In this document: piece by piece, positions 1-6,987 of the stretch | How the letters are laid out: every line of letters starts with the position of its first letter | How positions within the stretch are numbered: the stretch's first letter is position 1 | Assembly: GCF_000763375.1 (NCBI RefSeq) | Contig: NZ_JPSY01000001.1 | Location: forward strand, 1,674,001 to 1,738,000 | Reading direction: 5' to 3' | Length of the DNA: 64,000 nucleotides | Source of the DNA: Microbacterium profundi | GTDB lineage: Bacteria; Actinomycetota; Actinomycetes; Actinomycetales; Microbacteriaceae | Notes under the pieces: model-generated | The model's input: the letters and a program-made list of their open reading frames with translations, nothing else | Databases searched by the model: none | Told to the model about the DNA's origin: nothing | Made by a program: the position numbers and the translations under genes

Positions 1-22
1 CGAAGGGCCCGCACCGCACCAT

Positions 23-66
23 CACCGCAAGACCACCGCAAGACCACTGCAAGACCACCGCAAGAA
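23..66. repeat. 11-bp tandem repeat upstream of the alpha-glucosidase gene
   Basis: Four head-to-tail copies of CACCGCAAGAC: the third has one change (CACTGCAAGAC) and the fourth ends in A. The array stops just before the AAGGAG ribosome-binding site at 69-74. It may be non-coding leader DNA or the 3' end of an upstream gene that lies outside the window. Confidence 0.85.
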
Positions 67-85
67 AGAAGGAGCACCACCCGTC

Positions 86-1765
86 ATGACCGATCCGCTT
101 CTCACCGAGACCCGCGAAGACGAGAAGACAGCAGCGTGGTGGCGTCAGGCCGCCGTCTACCAGATCTACCCGCGCAGCTTCGCGGATGCGAACGGCGACG
201 GACTCGGCGACATCCCGGGCATCGTCTCCCGCGTCGACTATCTCGCGCAGCTCGGCATCGACGCGGTGTGGCTGAGTCCGTTCTACCCGTCGGCGCTCGC
301 GGACGGCGGCTACGACGTCGCCGACTATCGCGACGTCGATCCGCGGCTCGGCACGCTGGAGGACTTCGACGCCATGGTCGCGGCGCTGCACGAACGCGGC
401 ATCCGCGTCGTCGTCGACATCGTCCCCAACCACACGTCCGACCTGCACGAGTGGTTCCAGGAGGCGCTCGCCGCAGGCCGCGGTTCGGATGCGCGTGAGC
501 GGTACATCTTCCGTGATGGCGAGGGCCCCGATGGCGCTGAGCCGCCCACCGACTGGGGTGCCGCATTCGGCGGACCCGCGTGGGAGCGCGTCGAGGACGG
601 GCAGTGGTACCTGCACAGCTTCGCCACCGAGCAGCCGGATCTGAACTGGGATCACCCCGAGGTGCGCGCGGACTTCCTGAAGACATTGCGCTTCTGGTCC
701 GACCGCGGTGTCGACGGATTCCGCATCGACGTCGCACACATGCTCACGAAGGATCTCACCGAGCCGCTGCCGTCCCGCGCCGAGTTGGAGCTGCTCGACC
801 GGTCCTCCGGCCGCCATCCGCTGGCCGACCGCGACGAGGTGCACGAGATCTACGCCGAGTGGCGGAAGGTCTTCAACGAGTACGACCCGCCGCGCACCGC
901 GGTCGCCGAGGCCTGGGTCGAGACTCCGGAGCGCCGCGCGAAGTACGCCTCAGCCGAGGGGCTCGGACAGGCGTTCAACTTCGACCTCCTCGTCGCGGAC
1001 TTCGATGCCGACCAGTTCCTGCGCATCATCGCCGACAACCTCGAGCAGGCGCGGGCGACCGGATCGTCGACGACGTGGGTGCTCTCCAACCACGACGTCA
1101 CGCGGCACGCCACCCGGTACGGGCTCGCGCCGCTCGCCGGGCGTCCGGTCAAGCAGGGTGTCGAGTGGGTCGCGGCAGGTGGTCCGGAGGACGAGCTCGA
1201 TCGCGCACGTGGTGCGCGGCGGGCCAATGCAGCGACGCTGCTGCTGCTCGGGCTTCCCGGCAGCACGTACCTCTACCAGGGCGAGGAGCTCGGACTGCAC
1301 GAGGTCGCGGCGATCTCGGCCGAGCAGCGGCAGGACCCGTCGTTCTTCCGCGGCGCCTCATTCGACGGTCTCGGGCGAGACGGATGCCGTGTACCCCTGC
1401 CATGGACGGCATCCGGATCCTCGTTCGGATTCGGCGCCGACGGTGCGCACCTGCCGCAGCCGGCCTGGTTCGCCGAGCACGCCGTCGATGTCGAGGCGGC
1501 CGATCCGTCTTCGACGCTCTCGCTCTACCGTGACGCGCTGCGCCTGCGCCATCTGCTGCAGGCGGAGGAAGCGCTGGTCTGGACCGACACCGGGCGCGCC
1601 GACGTACTGCGCTTCGCGAGGCCGAACGGCTGGGAGATCGTGACGAACTTCGGGGAGGAACCGTTCGACCTGGCGGCGGATGCTGCGAACGTCGTGCTCT
1701 CGAGCCTCGCTCTTGACGGGCAGTTGCTGCCTGGTGAGGCCACGGCCTGGATCGCGCCGGCCTGA
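86..1765 (+). CDS. GH13 alpha-glucosidase (oligo-1,6-glucosidase/sucrose-type)
   Basis: Cytoplasmic glycoside hydrolase of family 13 (559 aa, normal length), expected to release glucose from short alpha-glucosides. The catalytic barrel starts around residue 20 with the AVYQIYPRSF motif. The GFRID motif gives the nucleophile Asp215, the acid/base is Glu275 (VAEAW) and the transition-state stabiliser is Asp337 (SNHD). The VDIVPNHTS region supplies further conserved residues. There is no signal peptide. AAGGAG lies 11 nt before the ATG. Genes of this type usually follow a sugar ABC transporter, and only the downstream side is visible here. The exact substrate (alpha-1,4, alpha-1,6, sucrose or trehalose) cannot be told from sequence alone. 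Confidence 0.93.
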   Translation: MTDPLLTETREDEKTAAWWRQAAVYQIYPRSFADANGDGLGDIPGIVSRVDYLAQLGIDAVWLSPFYPSALADGGYDVADYRDVDPRLGTLEDFDAMVAALHERGIRVVVDIVPNHTSDLHEWFQEALAAGRGSDARERYIFRDGEGPDGAEPPTDWGAAFGGPAWERVEDGQWYLHSFATEQPDLNWDHPEVRADFLKTLRFWSDRGVDGFRIDVAHMLTKDLTEPLPSRAELELLDRSSGRHPLADRDEVHEIYAEWRKVFNEYDPPRTAVAEAWVETPERRAKYASAEGLGQAFNFDLLVADFDADQFLRIIADNLEQARATGSSTTWVLSNHDVTRHATRYGLAPLAGRPVKQGVEWVAAGGPEDELDRARGARRANAATLLLLGLPGSTYLYQGEELGLHEVAAISAEQRQDPSFFRGASFDGLGRDGCRVPLPWTASGSSFGFGADGAHLPQPAWFAEHAVDVEAADPSSTLSLYRDALRLRHLLQAEEALVWTDTGRADVLRFARPNGWEIVTNFGEEPFDLAADAANVVLSSLALDGQLLPGEATAWIAPA

Positions 1766-1774
1766 GGCTTCGGC

Positions 1775-1820
1775 TCGCTTCGCTCGCTCAACCCGTTTCG
1801 TCTCGCTTCGCTCGCTCAAC
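1775..1820. repeat. Dispersed repeat family B (TTGAGCGAGCGAAGCGA type), two copies
   Basis: TCGCTTCGCTCGCTCAAC occurs at 1775-1792 and again at 1803-1820, separated by CCGTTTCGTC. The same family, as an inverted pair, lies inside the coding sequence at 7135-7303. The position just after the alpha-glucosidase stop fits an intergenic repeat that may help end transcription. Confidence 0.75.
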
Positions 1821-1862
1821 GACCCGCATGGATATCACGCAGGAGGATTCTCTGCGGGGTGT

Positions 1863-1899
1863 TGAGCGCAGCGACGGGTCGAAGCCGTCACTGCGCTCA
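1863..1899 (+). terminator. Hairpin after the alpha-glucosidase, possible terminator
   Basis: TGAGCGCAG (1863-1871) pairs with CTGCGCTCA (1891-1899), and ACGG (1874-1877) with CCGT (1885-1888), giving a stem with a small internal mismatch. There is no U-tract. It separates the alpha-glucosidase from the metal-uptake operon. Confidence 0.5.
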
Positions 1900-1908
1900 C
1901 CGCCGTTA

Positions 1909-1923
1909 TGAGAATGGTTATCA
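1909..1923. promoter_or_regulatory. Zur-type operator and promoter of znuA
   Basis: TGAGAATGGTTATCA is an imperfect 15-bp palindrome of the Fur/Zur class (TGA-AAT...TT-TCA). A -10 box TAGAGT lies at 1932-1937, so the operator covers the -35 region. The -10 box ends 8 nt before the znuA ATG, which implies a leaderless mRNA. A Fur-family gene lies 2.8 kb downstream, so zinc-dependent repression is the natural reading. Manganese or iron control is not excluded. Confidence 0.75.
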
Positions 1924-1944
1924 TTAGCGTGTAGAGTCGAGTGC

Positions 1945-2862
1945 ATGAAGAAGCCTCTCGGTGCACTTGCGCTCGCATCCGTCTCCGCTCTCGTCCTCGC
2001 GGGATGCTCCGCCGCACCCACGGCCCATGCAGGTGCGGATGACGGCGTGATCCAGGTGGTGGCCAGCACCAACGTCTACGGGGCGCTCGCCGAGCAGATC
2101 GGCGGCGATCGGGTCGATGTGACCTCGATCATCACGTCCGCCTCGCAGGATCCGCACTCGCATGAGGCATCCGCGCGTGACCGCCTGACCGTGCGGGACG
2201 CAGAGCTCATCATCGAGAACGGCGGCGGGTACGACTCGTTCATGGACACCCTGATCGCCGACTCCGATGTGCGCGTCTTCACGGCGGCTTCGTTCTCCAA
2301 CGACTATCCCGGCAATGAGGGGGACGACGATGCCGAGGGCTTCAACGAGCACGTGTGGTTCGACCCCTACACGATGATCCACGTCGTCGAGGGCATCGCG
2401 GCGGATTTCAGCGAGATCGATCCCGACGGCGAAGCCGACTTCACCGCCGCTGCGGCCGAGATCGGCACCGAATTCGAGGGCTTCGGGGCCGAGCTCGAGA
2501 CGATCGGCACCGAGGCACGCAACGCATCCGTGTTCATCACCGAGCCGCTGCCCGGCTACATCGCCACGGCGGCCGGTCTCGTCGACGTGACGCCCGAGGG
2601 CTTCGCCGAAACGGTGGAAGAGGGCGCCGACGTCGCACCCGCCACACTGCTCGCCGCTCTCGACGTGATCGAGGGCGGCGGGGTCAAGGCGCTGCTCACC
2701 AACGCGCAGACCGGCGGCGCCGAGACCGAGCGCGTCGAAGAGGCGGCGGAGGCCGCAGGCATCCCCGTCGTCGCGTTCACCGAGCTGCTCGAGGACGGAT
2801 CGTCGTACTCCGAGTGGATGCGTGATGCGATCCAGGACCTCGACGCCGCACTCCAGAAATGA
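1945..2862 (+). CDS. znuA: Zinc (metal) ABC transporter substrate-binding lipoprotein
   Basis: Cluster A-I metal-binding protein (305 aa) that captures Zn2+, or possibly Mn2+, outside the membrane for the ZnuBC importer. It has a lipoprotein signal with lipobox LAGC (Cys at about residue 21). Candidate metal-ligand histidines are in QDPHSHE and in EHVWFDPYT. Between them lies a short acidic stretch (EGDDDAEG) rather than a long His-rich loop. Conserved EPLPGY and TEL segments follow. It is the first gene of an operon whose next start overlaps its stop (ATGA). A Zur-type palindrome lies just upstream. Zinc specificity is inferred from that operator and the adjacent zur. Confidence 0.86.
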   Translation: MKKPLGALALASVSALVLAGCSAAPTAHAGADDGVIQVVASTNVYGALAEQIGGDRVDVTSIITSASQDPHSHEASARDRLTVRDAELIIENGGGYDSFMDTLIADSDVRVFTAASFSNDYPGNEGDDDAEGFNEHVWFDPYTMIHVVEGIAADFSEIDPDGEADFTAAAAEIGTEFEGFGAELETIGTEARNASVFITEPLPGYIATAAGLVDVTPEGFAETVEEGADVAPATLLAALDVIEGGGVKALLTNAQTGGAETERVEEAAEAAGIPVVAFTELLEDGSSYSEWMRDAIQDLDAALQK

Positions 2863-3689
2863 GTGGGGTTGACACCGGCATGAGCGCGGGCCGATCGGCG
2901 CCGGTGCTCGAGATCACCGGTGCCGCGCTTCATCGGGGACATCGGGAGCTGTGGTCCGGCCTTGATCTGACCGTCGAGTCCGGTGAATTCATCGCCGTGC
3001 TCGGACCGTCAGGATCGGGCAAGACCACGCTCATGCGGGCGATCCTCGGCCTTCAGCCGCTTAGTGCGGGCAGCATCCGCGTCGCGGGTCACCCCGTGCG
3101 CCGCGGCAATCCGCGCATCGGGTACATCCCTCAGCAGCGCCCGCTGCCTCCGGACACCAGCATGCGCGCCCGAGACGTCGTCGCCCTCGGTGTGAACGGC
3201 ACCCGGTTCGGGCTGCCCATTGCGCGCCGCGGCGATCGTGCACGCGTCGACGCGCTACTCGACGGCGTCGGCGCTTCGCACTTCGCCGATCGTCGCGTCG
3301 GTCTGCTCTCCGGCGGAGAACAGCAGCGGTTGCGGGTCGGACAGGCCCTCGCCGATGCGCCGACGCTGCTGCTCTGCGACGAGCCGCTGTCGAACCTCGA
3401 CCTCGCCAACCAGCGCGGCATCACCGACATCATCGACCGTCAACGCCGCGAGCGCGACGCCGCCGTGCTGTTCGTGACGCATGACATCAACCCGATCCTG
3501 GGCAGAGTCGACCGCATCCTCTACATCGCGGGCGGCCGCTTCGTGCTCGGCACCCCGGACGAGGTGCTGCAGAGCCGCGTGCTCAGCGATCTGTACGGCA
3601 CAGCGGTCTTCGTGCTCCGTGCCGGCGACCGCCTCGTCGTCGGGGTGCCGGACGCCGAGCCGCACCACGATGCGGGAGAAGTCGCATGA
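2859..3689 (+). CDS. znuC: Metal ABC transporter ATP-binding protein
   Basis: ATPase subunit (276 aa) that powers uptake by the ZnuA-ZnuB system at the inner face of the membrane. Walker A GPSGSGKT is at residues 49-56, the signature LSGGEQQRL at about 150, Walker B LLLCDEP, and the H-loop is VTHD. The start overlaps the znuA stop by 4 bp (ATGA), indicating translational coupling. An in-frame ATG seven codons later is an alternative start. The gene ends at 3689, where the permease would originally have begun. Confidence 0.92.
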   Translation: MSGVDTGMSAGRSAPVLEITGAALHRGHRELWSGLDLTVESGEFIAVLGPSGSGKTTLMRAILGLQPLSAGSIRVAGHPVRRGNPRIGYIPQQRPLPPDTSMRARDVVALGVNGTRFGLPIARRGDRARVDALLDGVGASHFADRRVGLLSGGEQQRLRVGQALADAPTLLLCDEPLSNLDLANQRGITDIIDRQRRERDAAVLFVTHDINPILGRVDRILYIAGGRFVLGTPDEVLQSRVLSDLYGTAVFVLRAGDRLVVGVPDAEPHHDAGEVA

Positions 3690-3849
3690 TCGCGCCGTCG
3701 GGTGTGCAACAACTGCGGAGAACTGCACGTTCTTCGGAGGCATTGCACGAATCTCTCCGAGATAGCTGCACTTCTCCGAAGTTGGTGCCCGGCACCGCGC
3801 CGGCATTGGTGCTCGGATGCTGCGCGGGGGTGCCCGCATGATCGCGCCG
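3683..3849. repeat. Hairpin element inserted between znuC and znuB, flanked by 15-bp direct repeats
   Basis: CGCATGATCGCGCCG occurs at 3683-3697 (spanning the znuC stop) and again at 3835-3849 (spanning the znuB start), 152 bp apart. Between them lie 18-nt inverted arms, CAACTGCGGAGAACTGCA (3710-3727) and TGCACTTCTCCGAAGTTG (3767-3784), with two mismatches. The simplest reading is insertion of a hairpin element with duplication of the target, which turned an ancestral ATGA stop/start overlap into a gap of about 150 bp. Similar hairpins without shared sequence occur at 22275 and 37806. Confidence 0.75.
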
Positions 3850-4722
3850 ATGATCGACTGGGGAGACGTCTTCTCCTTCCAGGACTACGGCGCACTCGTC
3901 GCGCTCCTCGCGAACTCGATCATCGCCGGCGCAGTGATCGGCGTCGTCGGCGGCCTGATCGGCGTCTTCGTGATGCAGCGCGACCTCGCCTTCGCCGTGC
4001 ACGGGGTGAGCGAGTTGTCGTTCGCCGGTGCAGCCGCAGCCCTGCTCTTCGGCGGCAGCGTGGTGGCAGGGTCGCTCGGCGGCGCCCTCGTCGCTGCGAT
4101 CCTGATCGGCATCCTCGGTTCGAAGGCGCGCGATCGCAACTCGATCGTCGGTGTGCTGATGCCGTTCGGCCTCGGCCTCGGCATCCTTTTCCTGTCTCTC
4201 TACGATGGCCGAAGCGCCAACCGTTTCAGTCTGCTGACGGGTCAGATCGTCTCGGTGTCCAGCCCGGACCTCGGCTGGCTGATCGGCATCAGCGCCTTCG
4301 TTCTCATCGGGCTGCTGGTGATGTGGAATCCGCTGCGGTTCGACTCGCTCGACGACGTCGCGGCCAGTGCCCGCGGCATCCCGACGAGGACGCTCAGCCT
4401 GGCGTTCATGGTGCTGCTCGGCCTGATCGTCGCGGTCTGCGTGCACATCATCGGTGCGCTGCTGGTCATGGCGCTGCTGGTCACGCCGGCCGCGGCGGCC
4501 ATGCGCGTGGCCGCCGGCCCGCTCACCGTGCCCCTGCTCGCGGCCCTGTTCGGCTTCGTCTCGGCGGTCGGCGGCATCCTGCTCGCGCTCGCCGGAACGC
4601 TGCCGGTGAGCCCGTACATCACGACGATCTCGTTCCTGATCTACGTGGGATGCTGGGTGGTGCAGCGCATGCGCGCGCGGGTGACGCGACGCTCTCAGCC
4701 CGTGACAAGCGCCGCGGCCTAG
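3838..4722 (+). CDS. znuB: Metal ABC transporter permease
   Basis: Membrane permease of the ABC-3 family (294 aa from ATG 3838) with about eight hydrophobic segments. It forms the channel for metal import with ZnuC and ZnuA. The start at 3838 (MIAPMIDW) is preferred over ATG 3817 because the same ATGATCGCGCCG string also sits on the znuC stop, the likely ancestral coupled start. The conserved HGVSELSFAGAA segment and the LLVTPAAAA segment near the C-terminus are typical of ZnuB/MntB permeases. The gene is separated from znuC by an inserted hairpin element, which may lower its expression relative to znuC. Confidence 0.9.
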   Translation: MIAPMIDWGDVFSFQDYGALVALLANSIIAGAVIGVVGGLIGVFVMQRDLAFAVHGVSELSFAGAAAALLFGGSVVAGSLGGALVAAILIGILGSKARDRNSIVGVLMPFGLGLGILFLSLYDGRSANRFSLLTGQIVSVSSPDLGWLIGISAFVLIGLLVMWNPLRFDSLDDVAASARGIPTRTLSLAFMVLLGLIVAVCVHIIGALLVMALLVTPAAAAMRVAAGPLTVPLLAALFGFVSAVGGILLALAGTLPVSPYITTISFLIYVGCWVVQRMRARVTRRSQPVTSAAA

Positions 4723-4731
4723 ACTCTCGGT

Positions 4732-5151
4732 ATGGCTCAGCGCAATACCTGGCAGCGCGAGCGAGTGCGCGAAGCGCTCGCGGATGCGCGCGGTTTTGTG
4801 AGCGCGCAGACCCTGCACGCCACGCTCCGTGATGAGAAGACCGGTATCGGTCTCGCCACGGTCTACCGTGCGCTGTCGGGTCTTGCCACCGCCGGCGACG
4901 CCGACACACTGCAGAGCCCAGAGGGCGAGGCGCTCTACCGCGCCTGTTCGACCGAAGGCCATCACCACCACCTGATCTGCCGATCGTGCGGGCTGACCGT
5001 CGAGATCGAGGCGAAAGACGTCGAGGCTTGGGCGCAGCGCACCGCCTCGCTGCACGGCTTCAGCGAGGCGGAGCACGTCGTCGACATCTTCGGACTGTGC
5101 ACTCCGTGCGCGAACCGGCGCGCAGCCGCTGAGGGATCAGCGTCCGCGTGA
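4732..5151 (+). CDS. zur: Fur-family metalloregulator, probable zinc uptake regulator
   Basis: DNA-binding repressor of the Fur family (139 aa): an N-terminal winged helix (residues 1-80, with the TVYRAL recognition-helix signature) and a dimerisation domain. It has a GHHHHLICRSCG metal-site motif and two CxxC pairs (CRSC and CTPC) for structural zinc. The position inside a znu operon supports Zur rather than Fur. A -10 box TAGACT (4720-4725), overlapping the znuB stop, ends 7 nt before the ATG. The gene therefore probably also has its own leaderless promoter. The stop overlaps the next start (GTGA). Confidence 0.88.
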   Translation: MAQRNTWQRERVREALADARGFVSAQTLHATLRDEKTGIGLATVYRALSGLATAGDADTLQSPEGEALYRACSTEGHHHHLICRSCGLTVEIEAKDVEAWAQRTASLHGFSEAEHVVDIFGLCTPCANRRAAAEGSASA

Positions 5152-6191
5152 GCACCGTCAGCGCGCCGCGCGCGTCGACTGCTGCAGGGTCAGGTCGCAA
5201 CCAGCGCGCCCCTCGCTCGCCATGGATCGGCGTCGGCCTCGGGGTCGTCGTTATCGCCGCGCTGTTCCTGATCGACAGGTTCGCGCCCGCGCTGTTCCAG
5301 GCGTCGTTGCCCAGCCGTGCGCAGGACGGTCTGACACTCGCGTTGAGCGTGCTGATCGAGGCGCTGCCGTTCGTCGTGCTCGGCGTGGTGCTCTCGATCG
5401 TGGTGCAGGTGTGGCTGCCGCCGGATCTCATCCAGCGCTGGTTGCCCACTCGGGGTTGGGCCCGCCGCGCGGTGCTCTCGCTGCTCGGGATGCTGATCCC
5501 CGTGTCCGAGTGCGGCAATGTGCCTTTCGCTCGTGGTCTGATGATGCGCGGTCTGGCGCCGGCGGAGGCGATGACCTTCCTGATCGCCGCACCCATCGTG
5601 AACCCGATCGTCATCATCACGACCCACGCCGCATTCGGCTGGGACGGCGGCATCCTGGTCGCTCGGCTCGTCGGGGGCTACCTGATCGCGAACCTCATCG
5701 GCTGGATCTACAGCCGCCACCCCTCACCCGACGCCCTGCTCACCCAGCAGTTCACCGCCACCTGCGAGCGGGTGCAGCGCGAGCACGGCACGCCCACGCG
5801 CCGCAGCCTGACGCAGTTCCTGATCGAGTTGCGCGCAGTCATGCCTGCCCTCGTCATCGGCTCCGTGCTCGCAGGGGCGGTGCAGGTGCTCGTGCCGCGC
5901 GACATGCTGCTGGCGATCGGTTCGAACCCCGTGCTCTCGATCGTCGCGATGATGGCGCTCGCGATGACGGTGGCGATCTGCTCGAACGTCGACGCCTTCT
6001 TCGCGCTGTCATTCGCATCGACATTCTCATCCGGCGCGCTGATCGCGTTCCTGCTGGTGGGGCCGCTGGTCGACATCAAGATGCTCGCACTGCTGCGCAC
6101 GACCTTCACCACCCGCACCCTCGTGGGCGTCGTCGCGGTCGTCGTGATGAGCGCGTTCGCGATCGGGATCGGGGTGAACGTCTTTGGCTGA
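5148..6191 (+). CDS. YraQ/UPF0718-family permease
   Basis: Integral membrane protein (347 aa, GTG start) of the DUF318/UPF0718 family, with about eight predicted membrane segments. The conserved SECGNVPFARGLM and AAPIVNPIV motifs mark the two repeated halves of this family. It is translationally coupled to the upstream zur (GTGA overlap) and overlaps the TIGR03943 gene that follows. Paired YraQ/TIGR03943 genes are common in Gram-positive bacteria. Their transport substrate is not well established, and the location inside a zinc regulon suggests a metal-related role here. Confidence 0.82.
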   Translation: MSTVSAPRASTAAGSGRNQRAPRSPWIGVGLGVVVIAALFLIDRFAPALFQASLPSRAQDGLTLALSVLIEALPFVVLGVVLSIVVQVWLPPDLIQRWLPTRGWARRAVLSLLGMLIPVSECGNVPFARGLMMRGLAPAEAMTFLIAAPIVNPIVIITTHAAFGWDGGILVARLVGGYLIANLIGWIYSRHPSPDALLTQQFTATCERVQREHGTPTRRSLTQFLIELRAVMPALVIGSVLAGAVQVLVPRDMLLAIGSNPVLSIVAMMALAMTVAICSNVDAFFALSFASTFSSGALIAFLLVGPLVDIKMLALLRTTFTTRTLVGVVAVVVMSAFAIGIGVNVFG

Positions 6192-6987
6192 TCAGACCCG
6201 CCCCCGCTGGCGAGCCATCGCGACGCGCTGGCTCGGTCTCGGCCTGGCCGTCGTCATCTCGGTCGTGACGCTCGGCCTCGGCCTCACCGGCCGGCTCACG
6301 CTCTACATCAGCCCCGAGTCGATCTGGTTCGCGTGCGTCGGAGCGGTCGTCGTGCTCGCCGGAGCCATCTGGTCGTGCACGCTGCCATTGGGCGCGGAGA
6401 CGGACCACGGTCACGACCACGGACATGCGCTAGCGGATGCCGTAGCCCCCCGGCGTGCGCTGAAGCTCGCCGGCGTCGTCTCGGCGGGAGTCGTCGCGAG
6501 CGGCGTCGTCATCGCGGCGCTCGTGCTGCCGCCCGCGTCGCTGTCGGTCGAGCTCGCGACGTCTCGGGCGGATGCGACCGGCCCCGTCTTCGCGGCTGCG
6601 GACGCCCCGACCCTCGGCGTCGCGGACACCACGGCCTTCGGGGTCGGGGAGTGGTCGAGCGTCTTCGCCACCGCCACCCGGCCGGAGGCGTACGACGGCT
6701 CGACCGTGACGCTGACCGGCTTCGTCACGCGGGGCCCCGACGCGGATGCCGTGAACCTCACCCGCATGATCATCACGCACTGCGTGATCGATGCCCAGCC
6801 CGCCGCAGTGCCGGTGAGCGTCGATGCCGGCGAGAGCGGCAAGGGGCAGTTCAGCACAGGGCAGTTCAGCACAGGACAGTGGATCGAAGTCACCGGCACG
6901 GTCACCGCCGATAGCGACGGGTCGCTCCGCGTCGTTCCGGCCTCGGTGGTCGAGATCGACGAGCCAGAGGATCCGTATGAGTACTGA
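6184..6987 (+). CDS. TIGR03943-family partner of the YraQ permease
   Basis: Membrane protein (267 aa) starting at a TTG that overlaps the preceding stop. It has two N-terminal membrane segments separated by a His/Asp-rich stretch (DHGHDHGH), a third segment around residues 85-110, and an exterior C-terminal domain with the family motif LTRMIITHCVIDAQPAAVPV. The His-rich stretch is a plausible metal-binding element (inference). It contains a 12-bp tandem duplication (GGGCAGTTCAGCACA-like, 6844-6880) encoding GQFSTGQFSTGQ. It is the last gene of the zinc block. Confidence 0.8.
   Translation: MADQTRPRWRAIATRWLGLGLAVVISVVTLGLGLTGRLTLYISPESIWFACVGAVVVLAGAIWSCTLPLGAETDHGHDHGHALADAVAPRRALKLAGVVSAGVVASGVVIAALVLPPASLSVELATSRADATGPVFAAADAPTLGVADTTAFGVGEWSSVFATATRPEAYDGSTVTLTGFVTRGPDADAVNLTRMIITHCVIDAQPAAVPVSVDAGESGKGQFSTGQFSTGQWIEVTGTVTADSDGSLRVVPASVVEIDEPEDPYEY

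Noticed and set aside
3683..3849. Insertion sequence in the znu operon
   Set aside because: No transposase and far too short; at most a non-autonomous hairpin element.
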